From Microbulbifer sp. YPW16 (GTDB lineage: Bacteria > Pseudomonadota > Gammaproteobacteria > Pseudomonadales > Cellvibrionaceae): a stretch of DNA of 64,000 bases. The notes beneath the pieces are model-generated. The model made no database searches and was not told the DNA's origin. It saw only the letters and a list, made by a program, of their open reading frames with translations. The translations under genes and the position numbers were made by a program. The stretch covers positions 3,428,001-3,492,000 of the forward strand of contig NZ_CP089928.1 in assembly GCF_021290385.1 (NCBI RefSeq), in the 5' to 3' direction. Shown in pieces: positions 24,102-33,666 of the stretch (positions are counted from its first letter, which is position 1; each line of letters opens with the position of its first letter).

Positions 24102-26360
24102 ATGGCACAGACACATATTCTCGGTTATCCGCGCATTGGCGCCAATCGCGAGCTGAAGCGGGCACTGGAAGCCTACTGGCGTGGAGAGATGGCGCAGGAA
24201 CAGCTACTGGAAGCCGGGGCAGTGGTACGTCGCGGGAACTGGGAGGTGCAGGCCGAGGCAGGCCTGGGCCAGGTAACCGTGGGGGATTTCGCCTGGTATG
24301 ACCAGGTACTGAATCACTCCCTGATGTTCGGCGTTGTGCCACAGCGATTTACCGTGGGTGCGGCGGACAGCAAGCTTGACCAGTACTTCCGTATGGCGCG
24401 TGGCCGTGCACCGGGTGGCGAGCCGGTGGCTGCCAGCGCCATGACGAAATGGTTTGATACCAATTACCACTACCTGGTGCCGGAGTTCGAGGCCGGGCAG
24501 CAGTTTTCGCTCGACAGTGAGTGGTTGCTGGCGGAGGTGGCAGAGGCCCGTGACCTGGGCTTTCAACCGAAACCCGTGGTGATCGGGCCGCTCACTTACC
24601 TGTGGTTGGGGCGTGCGGCCGGGGACCGGCTGGAACTTTTGCCACGACTTCTGCCCCTGTACCGGCAGCTATTGCAGCAGCTGGCAGAGGCCGGCGTGGA
24701 ATGGGTACAGCTGGATGAACCGATCCTGGGTCTGGACCTGCCGGGGGATTGGCGCGATGCCTTTACGCCGGCCTACGCAGCGCTGGCTGAAGGGCAGGGC
24801 CCGAAAAAACTGCTGGCCACGTATTTCTCCCCACTGCGGGAAAACCTGTCGCTGGCCTTCGGCCTGCCGGTGCAGGGGGTTCATATCGATGCGGTACGGG
24901 CACCGGAAGAGGTCGGCCAGGCGGTTGCCGCCTGCAGCGGCGGACAGGTGCTTTCAGTGGGGCTGGTAAACGGCCGCAATATCTGGCGGGCTGACCTCGT
25001 TGGCTGGCAGGGCCGGCTGGCCCCGTTGGCGCGGGAGTTGGGGGATAACCTGTGGCTGTCTGCCAGCTGCTCCCTGTTGCACTGCCCGGTGGACCTGGAC
25101 ACGGAAAAGGCACTGCCGGTTGAGCAGAGCCAACGGCTCGCCTATGCGCGGCAGAAGCTCGACGAGCTGCGCCAGCTGCAGGAGGCCCTGCATTCGGGTG
25201 AGCCGGTTACATCGGGTGATGCGGCCGCGGGTGCGAGCATTGGCGGTGGGGAAGCCCATGTGCCGGCAGGGCTGGAGAACACCTGGCGCGCGCAGCCATA
25301 TAGCGAGCGCGCGCCACTGCAGGCCCGGCGCTGGCAGCTTCCCCTGTTACCCACCACCACCATCGGCTCTTTTCCGCAGACTGACCTGTTGCGCCAGATT
25401 CGCCGACAGTACCGTGCGGGAGATATCAGCCGACAGGAATACCTGGATCACCTGCGCGCGGAAATTGCCGAGGCGGTGCGTCGCCAGGAAATCCTGGGCC
25501 TGGATGTGCTGGTGCACGGTGAGGCTGAGCGCAATGACATGGTGGAGTACTTCGGCGAGCAGCTGGACGGTTTTGTCCACACTGGCAATGGCTGGGTGCA
25601 GAGTTATGGCTCCCGCTGTGTCAAACCGCCGATTATCTTCGGCGATATTTCCCGCCCCAGCCCCATGACTGTGGAGTGGAGTCGCTATGCTCAGTCGCTG
25701 ACGAAAAAGGCGGTGAAGGGCATGCTGACCGGCCCGGTGACCATCCTCAACTGGTCCTTCCCGCGGGAGGATATCCCGCGCGGTGAAAGTTGCCTGCAGA
25801 TTGCCCGCGCACTGCGCGAGGAGGTGCTGGACCTGGAAAAGGCGGGCATCGGCATTATCCAGATCGATGAGCCTGCCCTGCGCGAGGGTGTGCCGTTGCG
25901 CGAGTCCGATCACCGGTCCTACTTTGACTGGGCTGTGGGTTGTTTCCGCTTTACCTGTGCGACGGTAAAGCCGGAAACCCAGATCCACACCCATATGTGT
26001 TACAGCAATTTCAACACCATTATGGACGCGATTGTGGCGCTGGATGCGGATGTCATCACCATCGAGTCGGCCCGCTCAGACCTGCGGTTGCTGGAGGCTT
26101 TCGCCGGTGCCAATGGCGGCTACCCGAATGAAATCGGGCCTGGCATTTACGATATCCATTCTCCCAATGTACCGGAGCGGCAGGAGCTGGTGGACCGATT
26201 GCAGAAACTGGTGGCGGTAATCCCGCCGGAAAAGCTGTGGGTTAACCCGGACTGTGGCCTGAAAACCCGTGACTGGGCCGAGGTGGGGACGTCGCTTTTG
26301 AACATGGTTGAGGCAGCGCGGACAGTGCGGGCGCAACTTGAGGTGAAAGACTTCGCGTAA
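24102..26360 (+). CDS. metE: Cobalamin-independent methionine synthase
   Basis: 752 aa from the ATG at 24102, preceded by AGGGA. Two-domain MetE: the N-terminal half begins THILGYPRIGANRELK; the catalytic half starts at LPTTTIGSFPQTDLLRQIR. Zinc ligands are visible in HTHMCYSNFN (His and Cys, about residue 630) and NPDCGLKTRDW near the C-terminus. It transfers a methyl group from methyl-tetrahydrofolate-polyglutamate to homocysteine. Regulated by the divergent metR by analogy. An upstream in-frame start at 24006 would run through the REP-like region and is rejected. I looked for a cobalamin riboswitch upstream and saw none. Confidence 0.96.
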   Translation: MAQTHILGYPRIGANRELKRALEAYWRGEMAQEQLLEAGAVVRRGNWEVQAEAGLGQVTVGDFAWYDQVLNHSLMFGVVPQRFTVGAADSKLDQYFRMARGRAPGGEPVAASAMTKWFDTNYHYLVPEFEAGQQFSLDSEWLLAEVAEARDLGFQPKPVVIGPLTYLWLGRAAGDRLELLPRLLPLYRQLLQQLAEAGVEWVQLDEPILGLDLPGDWRDAFTPAYAALAEGQGPKKLLATYFSPLRENLSLAFGLPVQGVHIDAVRAPEEVGQAVAACSGGQVLSVGLVNGRNIWRADLVGWQGRLAPLARELGDNLWLSASCSLLHCPVDLDTEKALPVEQSQRLAYARQKLDELRQLQEALHSGEPVTSGDAAAGASIGGGEAHVPAGLENTWRAQPYSERAPLQARRWQLPLLPTTTIGSFPQTDLLRQIRRQYRAGDISRQEYLDHLRAEIAEAVRRQEILGLDVLVHGEAERNDMVEYFGEQLDGFVHTGNGWVQSYGSRCVKPPIIFGDISRPSPMTVEWSRYAQSLTKKAVKGMLTGPVTILNWSFPREDIPRGESCLQIARALREEVLDLEKAGIGIIQIDEPALREGVPLRESDHRSYFDWAVGCFRFTCATVKPETQIHTHMCYSNFNTIMDAIVALDADVITIESARSDLRLLEAFAGANGGYPNEIGPGIYDIHSPNVPERQELVDRLQKLVAVIPPEKLWVNPDCGLKTRDWAEVGTSLLNMVEAARTVRAQLEVKDFA

Positions 26361-26404
26361 AAGTGCCAACGGCCCTGTGGCGTAATCTCTGGCCGCGGGG
26401 GAGC

Positions 26405-26425
26405 GGGCGGGCCGGCGGCCCGCCC
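26405..26425. terminator. GC-rich hairpin between convergent metE and amidohydrolase genes
   Basis: Perfect nine-base arms GGGCGGGCC and GGCCCGCCC around a GGC loop. No T-run, so either a bidirectional RNA 3'-end structure or a weak terminator. Confidence 0.5.
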
Positions 26426-26447
26426 ATCCTGGTGGAAGTGGCTAAAA

Positions 26448-28493
26448 CTAGTTGGTGGCGATATCCACAGCACCACCGAGCCGCACCGGAATCGACTCGT
26501 GGAAGGGCTTGATGCCCATGGCCCGATAGAGCTCGTCCGGGCGATAGAGGTTCTGTCCCTCGATCACCAGCGCAGTGCGCCGCAGTGCACTGATATCCTC
26601 CAGGGGATTGCCGTCGAGCAATACCAGGTCGGCGTCCTTGCCCACCGAGATGGTGCCATTGGTCTGGAGCTTGCCCACCACCTTCGCTGGATTTACGGTA
26701 GCAGTGCGCAGCACATCGGCATTGGGAATGCCGGCCTTGGCATAGAGTTCCAGCTCGCGCAGCAGGGTAAAGCCCGGCAGTCCGTCGGTGCCCGCCACCA
26801 TGGGGACCTTGTGCTCGTGCAGTTTGCGCATCATCTCCAGCAGGGCCTGTGCGGACAGGTCATAATCATGGCGATGTTCAGGTTTTACATCGAGCTCGGC
26901 GCCGATAAAGTTTCGGCGCACATTGATGGGCAGGTTATCGGCGATGTTCGCGTATTCCGGATCCATTTTGCCCGGCTGGCGCAGCAGCATCGAACTGAAT
27001 ACTGTTGTGGTTGCATCCACCACCGTGCCCTTGTGGGCGAGCTTGTCCAGGAATGCTGCGACCTCCTCACTTTCCAGGTCGAGCTCGTGGGCGTGCTCAC
27101 CTACTTCGGTAAAGCGTAATTTCTTGCGGGTGTCGATTGAGCCCATGAAGTTGAGGAACAGCATGTTGATATGCTGGATTTCGTCAAAGCCCGCATCCAC
27201 CGCTTCCTCCGCGGTCATAAACGCGGGAATATGCCCTGACAGTCGCAATCCCTTGCTGTGGATATACTCGGCGAGGGGCGCTATCCACTCGGGCTCCATG
27301 GAGCTGTAGGTCTTGATCTGCATATAGCCGCGATCGGCATACCAGTCGACTATTTCCTTCGCGTGTTCAAGACTGGAGGCAGTCTTGCCCATGCGCATGG
27401 CATTCTCGCTGTCACGGTCCATAAAGCCGGCGCGATACACATCCCCGCCAATTACCTTGCCGGAATCGTACAGTTTCTCGATCCGCATGATGTTTTCATG
27501 GGTGTTGCCGATATCACGGACGTTGATCACGCCGGCGGCCATATTCAGCACGCCGTCCTGCGGCGACAGGTGGCCGTGCATATCCCAGAGCCCGGGCATC
27601 AGGGTCATGCCCCTGGCATTGATACGGGTAATGCCCGGTATGCGTATTGGTGTGTTACTGATGCGGCTGATCTTGCCATTCTCGACCAGGACATGCTTTC
27701 CCTTGCGAAGCTGGCCCGCTTCCACATCAACAAGGTCAACATTGCTGATCAGGATGGGGGTGTCGGATTTCAGTGTGAGCTTGCCTGACAGCTCCTGGAG
27801 GTAGTGATCCGCGGCGCGAATCTGGCGCTCCTTGAGCTGTTCCAGGTGGGACTTGTCCCAGCCCTTGCGCAGGATTGCGAACCAGCCACCATCGTCGAGT
27901 GCGAATAGGTCCCCCTGGTCGTCATACCAGGCCAGTTCCGGGGTCAGGCCGAGGCCGGAAATGCCGTACAGGTAAAGCTTCTGCTCCCGGTCTCCCTCGG
28001 CCAGGGTGAGCTGGTCCAGTTCATTCAGCCGGGCCTGGCCCTGCGGCAGGAGGTCAACAGTTCGGTCCCCGTCTTCGAGCAGGGCCTTAACCAGCTGGTT
28101 CTGTACGCCAAGGGACGTGCTCTTGGGGATGAAAAACTGGGGCGAGGGGGATTTGGCGCTGCCGCGCTCGTCGGTGCTGTTCCAGTTGGCTACGCCATCC
28201 TGGAGTGAGAAGGTTTCGTCGACCGGCGCGCCAAAGGGGCTGATACCCTCGATGTGGAGCTGCTCCGGCATGGCGCCGGTACCGACGGTGAATTCCTCCC
28301 TGAGCTCCAGTCGCCGGTTGTTCCAACCCAGCTTGAGCTTTCCGGAAACCTGTTCGCCATCCCGTTCAATTGTGCTGGTGCCGGCAATACCTTCCTTGTT
28401 GTAGATAACATACTCGATGACATCTGCGTGCACTTGGCTCGCCGCGCCCAGCAGGGCAGCGGCCAGGAGCGCGGTAAAAGCTGGAATTTTCAT
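26448..28493 (-). CDS. Secreted amidohydrolase-family metal-dependent hydrolase
   Basis: 681 aa with signal peptide (MKIPAFTALLAAALLGAASQVHA). An N-terminal beta-rich region of about 240 residues precedes the amidohydrolase TIM barrel: PGLWDMHGHLSPQDG holds the H-x-H metal pair, LSGHIPAF and QHINML further histidines, and GTDGLPGF the conserved aspartate. The C-terminal composite beta part has VNPAKVVG and KDADLVLLDGNP. Periplasmic or exported imidazolonepropionase/prolidase-like enzymes share this form; substrate unknown. Convergent with metE. It is followed upstream by pepQ in the same orientation, but 220 bp apart. Confidence 0.8.
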   Translation of the reverse strand: MKIPAFTALLAAALLGAASQVHADVIEYVIYNKEGIAGTSTIERDGEQVSGKLKLGWNNRRLELREEFTVGTGAMPEQLHIEGISPFGAPVDETFSLQDGVANWNSTDERGSAKSPSPQFFIPKSTSLGVQNQLVKALLEDGDRTVDLLPQGQARLNELDQLTLAEGDREQKLYLYGISGLGLTPELAWYDDQGDLFALDDGGWFAILRKGWDKSHLEQLKERQIRAADHYLQELSGKLTLKSDTPILISNVDLVDVEAGQLRKGKHVLVENGKISRISNTPIRIPGITRINARGMTLMPGLWDMHGHLSPQDGVLNMAAGVINVRDIGNTHENIMRIEKLYDSGKVIGGDVYRAGFMDRDSENAMRMGKTASSLEHAKEIVDWYADRGYMQIKTYSSMEPEWIAPLAEYIHSKGLRLSGHIPAFMTAEEAVDAGFDEIQHINMLFLNFMGSIDTRKKLRFTEVGEHAHELDLESEEVAAFLDKLAHKGTVVDATTTVFSSMLLRQPGKMDPEYANIADNLPINVRRNFIGAELDVKPEHRHDYDLSAQALLEMMRKLHEHKVPMVAGTDGLPGFTLLRELELYAKAGIPNADVLRTATVNPAKVVGKLQTNGTISVGKDADLVLLDGNPLEDISALRRTALVIEGQNLYRPDELYRAMGIKPFHESIPVRLGGAVDIATN

Positions 28494-28675
28494 GGTCCTG
28501 GACCCTTTGCTTTTATTGGCGGGTCAAGATTGAAATTTTTCTACCGGGAAGGCAAGCGAGGGGGAATACTTTCTCTTACAGGAAAGAAAGGCGTGCCAGA
28601 AGTTCTGCTTTTCATGCCTGAGTGCGCCAGGCGGGGCGATGAAAGTGAATGAAGGCTGGGAATTGTGCGGGAGGA

Positions 28676-28699
28676 CGCGCGGAGCCCGGGCTCCGCGCG
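28676..28699. terminator. 24-bp perfect palindrome downstream of pepQ
   Basis: CGCGCGGAGCCC followed by its exact reverse complement, 11 bp after the pepQ stop on the minus strand. Lacks a T-run. Probable RNA 3' hairpin. Confidence 0.5.
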
Positions 28700-28709
28700 A
28701 TACAGCTCC

Positions 28710-30020
28710 TTACTCGCCGTAACAGTCCCGTGTCATATTCTCGACACGATCCTCGTGCACGACTACGTTGTCCTCGATGCGCACGCCGCCGAAGGGGCGC
28801 AGCTCCTCCACTTTGTCCCAGTGCACCTCGGCGGCCAGCCCGGTGTCCTTCAGGTCGCCCAGCAGGCTGTCGATAAAGTACAGGCCGGGCTCGATGGTGA
28901 AGACCTGGTTGGCTTCCACGATGCGGGTCGTGCGCAGGAACGGGTATTTTTCCGGTGGTGGGGTGGTGCCTCCCTCCGGTGCGCTCTGGTGGCCGCCCAC
29001 ATCGTGTACCTGCAGGCCCAGGAAGTGGCCCAGGCCGTGGGGCATGAAGGTGGCGGTGAGGCCTGATTCAGTGGCGGCGCCGGCGGAGCACTTGATCACC
29101 CCGAACTGCTCCAGTAGCTCACCAATTTTCTGGTGGCAGTCGCGATGCAGGTCCGGGTAGGGGACGCCGGGCTTGAGGCCGGCCACCAGCTCCTGTTCTT
29201 TTTCGTGCATGGCCGCCACCAGCTCGGCGTACTCGCCGTCGCGGTAGGCATAGCTGCGGGTGATGTCCGCACAGAAACCGTTGCAGTCGGCACCGGCATC
29301 AATCAGGAAGCTGCGGCGCTCCGCTTCCGGCAGGCGCTCGGTGGACAGGTGGGTGTAGTGCAGGATTGCGGCGTGTTCATTGAGGCCGACAATATTGCCG
29401 TAGGGCATCTGGTTCTCGCCCTGGCCGGCAGCGTTCAGGTAGGCCAGGTTGATCTCGAACTCGCTGGCGCCATCGCGGAAGGCTGCCTCGGCGGCGCGGT
29501 GGGCCCGCACTGCGATACGGTTGGCTTCCCGCAGGCAGGTCATCTCATAGGGTGTCTTGTAAGCCCGCGCCCAGTGCAGCCGTGCCAGCAATTCTTCCGG
29601 GTTGGCGGTACCGGTATTCCAGTCTTCCACCCCGTCGGTTTCGCCGATAAAGGCGGCATTACTGGCATCCAGGAACTGTTTCGCCTCATCGGGCTTGCTC
29701 AGCAACTCGATCTCGTACTCGTCACTCCAGAAGGTCTGCGGCGCCGGCGGCACGTAGTGCCAGAAGTCCACCGGGCGATAAAAGAGCAGTTTCGGCTTCT
29801 GCCCGCGGCGGTAGATGACCCAGCTGTGGGGGTTATCGGTGACCGGCACCAGGGCCTTGAACTGCGGGTTGACGCGAAACGGGTAGTAGTTGTCGTCCAG
29901 GAATTGCACCTTGGGCCGGCCACTCAATACGTTCAGGGTGTCAAAGCCGGTTTCCTCCAGGATGCTGTCATAGCGCTGGCGGAGCGTGGCCATATGCGTG
30001 GCGTAGAGTTTCTTGTCCAT
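28710..30020 (-). CDS. pepQ: Xaa-Pro dipeptidase
   Basis: 436 aa, the length of gamma-proteobacterial PepQ. Pita-bread fold metal ligands: two aspartates in LIDAGADCNGFCADITRSY, the histidine in MPHGLGHFLGLQVHD, and glutamates in FTIEPGLYFI and VRIEDNVVV. The cytoplasmic dimanganese enzyme cleaves dipeptides with C-terminal proline. Divergent from purU with 85 bp between the starts. Confidence 0.94.
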   Translation of the reverse strand: MDKKLYATHMATLRQRYDSILEETGFDTLNVLSGRPKVQFLDDNYYPFRVNPQFKALVPVTDNPHSWVIYRRGQKPKLLFYRPVDFWHYVPPAPQTFWSDEYEIELLSKPDEAKQFLDASNAAFIGETDGVEDWNTGTANPEELLARLHWARAYKTPYEMTCLREANRIAVRAHRAAEAAFRDGASEFEINLAYLNAAGQGENQMPYGNIVGLNEHAAILHYTHLSTERLPEAERRSFLIDAGADCNGFCADITRSYAYRDGEYAELVAAMHEKEQELVAGLKPGVPYPDLHRDCHQKIGELLEQFGVIKCSAGAATESGLTATFMPHGLGHFLGLQVHDVGGHQSAPEGGTTPPPEKYPFLRTTRIVEANQVFTIEPGLYFIDSLLGDLKDTGLAAEVHWDKVEELRPFGGVRIEDNVVVHEDRVENMTRDCYGE

Positions 30021-30105
30021 GGTTCTCCCTGGTGAGCAAGGTGTGATTCACGTTAACCCGGTAGTGTATAGTCTCTGCACTGGATATTTGGCCTGAATTT
30101 CGACC

Positions 30106-30942
30106 ATGGAAAAGAAGATACTGCTAACCGATTGCCCGGATGCCAAGGGATTGATCGCGAAAATCACCAACATCTGCTACAAGCACCAGCTCAATATCAT
30201 CAAGAACGATGAATATGTGGACCGGGTGCAGGGGCGCTTCTTTATGCGCACCGCGCTGGAGGGCAATTTCAACGACTCCACCCTGCTGGAAGACCTGGAT
30301 ATGGCGCTGCCGGCGGGTGCGGTACGGAAGCTGGTTCCCAGCGGGCGCAAGCGCCTGGTACTGATGGTCACCCGCGAGCCCCACTGCCTGGGGGATATCC
30401 TGATGAAGTGCTATGCCGGAGCACTGGATGTGGAGATCGCCGCGGTGATTGGCAATCACCCGGACCTGGGCGCCCTGGTGGAGAAGTTCGATATCCCCTT
30501 CCACTGCCTGCCTGCAGGCGGGCTGGAGCGCAACCAGCATGAAGAACAGGTGGTGCAGCTGGTGGACAGCTACGGTCCGGATTACCTGGTGCTGGCCAAG
30601 TATATGCGGGTGCTGACGCCGGACTTTGTCGCCCGCTATCGCGGTCGCATTATCAATATCCACCACTCCTTCCTGCCGGCGTTTATCGGGGCGCGGCCCT
30701 ACCAGCAGGCTTTCGAGCGCGGGGTGAAGATCATCGGCGCCACCGCCCACTTTGTCACCGACGACCTGGATGAGGGGCCCATCATCGAGCAGGATGTGAT
30801 TCATGTGGACCACGCCTATTCTGCCGATGGCATGGCGGCGGCAGGGCGTGATGTGGAGAAGTCGGTGCTGAGCCGGGCCCTGCAGCTGGTGCTGCAAGAG
30901 CGGGTTTTTATTCACGGCAATAAAACGGTAGTCTTCAAGTAA
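30106..30942 (+). CDS. purU: Formyltetrahydrofolate deformylase
   Basis: 278 aa: N-terminal ACT domain (ILLTDCPDAKGLIAKITNICYKH) and C-terminal formyltransferase-fold hydrolase domain with catalytic residues in INIHHSFLPAFIGARPY (N and H) and HFVTDDLDEGP (D). It releases formate from 10-formyl-THF, supplying formate for PurT and balancing one-carbon pools; known in E. coli to respond to methionine/glycine through the ACT domain. Fits the nearby metE one-carbon theme but is not in its operon. Confidence 0.95.
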   Translation: MEKKILLTDCPDAKGLIAKITNICYKHQLNIIKNDEYVDRVQGRFFMRTALEGNFNDSTLLEDLDMALPAGAVRKLVPSGRKRLVLMVTREPHCLGDILMKCYAGALDVEIAAVIGNHPDLGALVEKFDIPFHCLPAGGLERNQHEEQVVQLVDSYGPDYLVLAKYMRVLTPDFVARYRGRIINIHHSFLPAFIGARPYQQAFERGVKIIGATAHFVTDDLDEGPIIEQDVIHVDHAYSADGMAAAGRDVEKSVLSRALQLVLQERVFIHGNKTVVFK

Positions 30943-31017
30943 CCGGTCCCTGTCCTGGTGGCCCGCACGGGCCTGTCCACAGGTACCTGGTCGTTTTACG
31001 GTTTGGGAATCCACAGT

Positions 31018-31440
31018 ATGAAGAAAAAGGACAACCGCCTGGTGCGCCGTTCCCTGCTCCTGCTGGTACCGCTACTGGCCGCAGCCTGTGCCAGCGAGCG
31101 CTCCTTGCCAGTGCCGGGCCTGAAAGAATCCTTCCATACGGAGATTGCCCGCAATGGCGCCAAGCGGTTCACCTACTCACTTGAGGTGATGCGCAATGAC
31201 ATCCCCCGGCCGGCGACTGCCAGCGGGGTGAATCGCAGCCGCATGGCCCAGCAGGGCATGATCCAGCAGCCGCGCAACCGGGTGCGGCCGCTCAGTGATC
31301 GCCTGCAATTCGACCGCATGTTGCAGCAGAAGCTGGCCGAGACCGGATTCTGTCGCGATGGCTTCTTCGAGCTTGAGCGCACCGAGCACGCTTTCGGTGG
31401 TGAAGTGCGGGGTGAATGCCGGGACGGCGTCAGCGCCTGA
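31018..31440 (+). CDS. Small putative lipoprotein, unknown function
   Basis: 140 aa from the ATG at 31018. The N-terminus KKKDNRLVRRSLLLLVPLLAAAC is a lipoprotein signal with a lipobox LAAAC, so the mature protein should be anchored by its cysteine. The mature part is basic and rich in Arg/Gln (RMAQQGMIQQPRNRVRPLSDRLQF) with two later cysteines (GFCRDGFFEL, GECRDG) that may form a disulfide. No family recognised. 75 bp downstream of purU. Confidence 0.65.
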   Translation: MKKKDNRLVRRSLLLLVPLLAAACASERSLPVPGLKESFHTEIARNGAKRFTYSLEVMRNDIPRPATASGVNRSRMAQQGMIQQPRNRVRPLSDRLQFDRMLQQKLAETGFCRDGFFELERTEHAFGGEVRGECRDGVSA

Positions 31441-31669
31441 ATTTCCTGCCCCGGCTTACACGCCCCGCCGTGCCAGTGAGCGCTGCTCCCCGGCCTGTCC
31501 CTCATCCCGCCTTTCCTGTCACGGCCAGCGGCCGCCCCCACAGGCGATTAGTGGCACTTTCCTCATTGAAGTCTGTTGATGCTGTGTGATCTGTTTCACA
31601 TTGGTGGCCGTAGTCTCTGGAAATGGCCCGACAATGGCCATGCGACCCAATAATGACAATGAGGCTGCC

Positions 31670-32413
31670 ATGTCCACCGAATACGATCCCCTGCTGGTGT
31701 TGCTCTCTTACCTTATCTCCGCCCTTGGTTCCTTCGCCGCATTGCAGCTGGTGACCGCCATACCCGAGGCGGTGACAGGGAATGACCGGCGTCGCGCCAT
31801 CCTGGTGGCGGGGCTGGCGATGGGGGGCGGGGCCATCTGGTCGATGCACTTTGTCGGCATGCTGGCCCTGCAGACCGAAATGCCCATGGCCTATGACGTG
31901 GCCGGCACTATCGGCTCCGTGCTGGTGGCGGTGGCGGCATGCGCCCTGGGACTGGCGATTGTCGGCACGGGTAAATTTATGTTTGACCGGCTGATCCCGG
32001 CCTCGGTATTTATGGGGGCAGGGGTGGCAGGTATGCACTATTCGGGCATGGAGGCCATGCTGATGCCGGCCAGCATCAAGTATGACCTCAATATCATGAT
32101 CATTTCCGTAGTGATTGCGGTGGTCGCAGCCTATGCCGCGCTGTGGATGGCGTTTGTGATGCGCGGTCGCTGGCAGAAAATCGGCAGTTCGCTGGTGATG
32201 GCGGTAGCGGTGTGCGGGATGCATTATACCGGGATGGCGGCGGCCAGTTACCAGCCCACCGGGGTGATGCCCGAGCCGGGAATAGCCGGCTCGATTACCT
32301 CGGAATACCTGGGGATAACCGCCGGCGTGGTGACCCTGATGGTGCTGGTTTCCAGTGTACTGGCGGCCCGCTGGTACCACCGGCGCCCGATGGCGGCCTT
32401 TGTGGGCACCTGA
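31670..32413 (+). CDS. Stand-alone MHYT-domain membrane protein
   Basis: 247 aa from the ATG at 31670, preceded by GAGG; an in-frame ATG at 31586 adds 28 unlikely residues. Seven hydrophobic helices and three copies of the MHYT motif: SMHFVGM, GMHYSGM and GMHYTGM, thought to bind a metal such as copper and sense oxygen, CO or NO. In most bacteria this sensor is fused to GGDEF/EAL or a kinase; here no output domain is attached and none lies next door. Short C-terminal tail. Confidence 0.9.
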   Translation: MSTEYDPLLVLLSYLISALGSFAALQLVTAIPEAVTGNDRRRAILVAGLAMGGGAIWSMHFVGMLALQTEMPMAYDVAGTIGSVLVAVAACALGLAIVGTGKFMFDRLIPASVFMGAGVAGMHYSGMEAMLMPASIKYDLNIMIISVVIAVVAAYAALWMAFVMRGRWQKIGSSLVMAVAVCGMHYTGMAAASYQPTGVMPEPGIAGSITSEYLGITAGVVTLMVLVSSVLAARWYHRRPMAAFVGT

Positions 32414-32437
32414 GTAACGCGGGCCGGTATGCAGGTT

Positions 32438-33283
32438 TCAGGGGTGCCTGCCCTCATCGGTAAGCAGGCGGTCGGCACCGGGGTCGCCGTGGCGTCGCAG
32501 GCGATCCACCCACAGGACCGTGCCCCCCGCCACGGCCGCCGGCATCACGAAGATGTTCAGGACCGGCACCATCTTGGCCAGCATCACCGCTCCACCAAAA
32601 CTGAGGCTGGAAAGTTTGCGTCGCAGCAGCACACTCTTCAGTTCGTCGAAGGGACGCTGGTGGTTATCCAGCGGGTAGTCGACGTACTGGATCGCCATGC
32701 ACCAGGCACCCCAGAGCCCGCCCAGGATCGCCGGGATAAACACCGTCCAGCTGGTGAGCATGGCGATGACAAAGATCACCAGGCCCCAGCCGACAAAGTA
32801 CATCAGCTTGCGCAGTTCGCGGCCGATAGTGCGCCATACCATGCTTACCATCGGCTCTGCCGGTGGCGCCTGGCCGGTGAGCAGCTCCTCGACCTTTTCC
32901 GCCAGGAAACCGTTAAACGGTGCGGCAATGATATTGGTGATAATGCCGAACAGGTAGCCGTACACGAAGAGGAAGAGGATCACCACGGCAATGGCGATCA
33001 GCCACGCCAGCCACTGGAAAACATTGGCCGCCCAGGCGGCACCTTGCGCCAGTATCGCCCGCCACCAGGACATGTTCTCGGTGTCGACCGGCTCGTGTGC
33101 CAGCAGGCTGCCGAGGTAGTCCGACAGTCCACCCAGCTGCGACAGCATGACGGCGGTGAGGGCGATAAACAGGACCAGGTTGATCAGTAGTGGCACGATG
33201 ATAAATGGCCGCAGCTCGTGCCGTCCCAACAGGCGTGCCCCCTGGATCAGTGCGTCGACACCATGGGTGGGATTGGAAGTCAT
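32438..33283 (-). CDS. cysZ: Sulfate transporter CysZ
   Basis: 281 aa, hydrophobic, with the CysZ (EI24-like) features: LIQGARLLGRHELRPFIIVPLLIN at the N-terminus, paired long helices, and the conserved QYVDYPLDNHQRPF segment near residue 195. It mediates sulfate entry for cysteine synthesis. The tail past the last helix is longer than in E. coli CysZ. Followed downstream on the opposite strand by the MHYT gene (25-bp convergent gap). Confidence 0.88.
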   Translation of the reverse strand: MTSNPTHGVDALIQGARLLGRHELRPFIIVPLLINLVLFIALTAVMLSQLGGLSDYLGSLLAHEPVDTENMSWWRAILAQGAAWAANVFQWLAWLIAIAVVILFLFVYGYLFGIITNIIAAPFNGFLAEKVEELLTGQAPPAEPMVSMVWRTIGRELRKLMYFVGWGLVIFVIAMLTSWTVFIPAILGGLWGAWCMAIQYVDYPLDNHQRPFDELKSVLLRRKLSSLSFGGAVMLAKMVPVLNIFVMPAAVAGGTVLWVDRLRRHGDPGADRLLTDEGRHP

Positions 33284-33307
33284 CGGGTGTTCCCTGTTGC
33301 CTGTGAC

Positions 33308-33607
33308 TTATTCGACCGCGCCGGCATCGCGCAGGATGTGCGCGTACTCTTCACTCTGGCGATGGCCGGCCACTTTTTGCAGCAGCGTTTTGCCGTCGGG
33401 GCCGACACTGTCCAGGTTGCGGTCCTGCTCCCGGAACAGGCGCACGAATGTGGCGAAGCTTTCCGCTTTCATACCCCGGTAGGCTCGCTCCAGCAGGTAG
33501 AAATCCCGCTCCATGCCTTCCGGTGCCTCGCCCTCAAGAAACCCGGCAATACGCTCTTCATCGAATACCTCACCGAGGACTTTCTGCTTGTCTTTCTTCA
33601 GGGTCAC
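33308..33607 (-). CDS. PA4642-like conserved protein
   Basis: 99-aa soluble protein (KKDKQKVLGEVFDEERIAGFLEGEAP...ERAYRGMKAESFATFVRLF...DSVGPDGKTLLQKVAGH). It resembles the Pseudomonas PA4642 family, of unknown function, where the sequence ends with a short ankyrin-like phrase (GKTLLQ). No catalytic motif. Lies between amidase and cysZ genes, same strand. Confidence 0.7.
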   Translation of the reverse strand: MTLKKDKQKVLGEVFDEERIAGFLEGEAPEGMERDFYLLERAYRGMKAESFATFVRLFREQDRNLDSVGPDGKTLLQKVAGHRQSEEYAHILRDAGAVE

Positions 33608-33666
33608 AATCTGTTCCTTAGTTGGTGCATGTTGGATCGGGTGGGGCGGGTGCAGTACCGCCCGGG

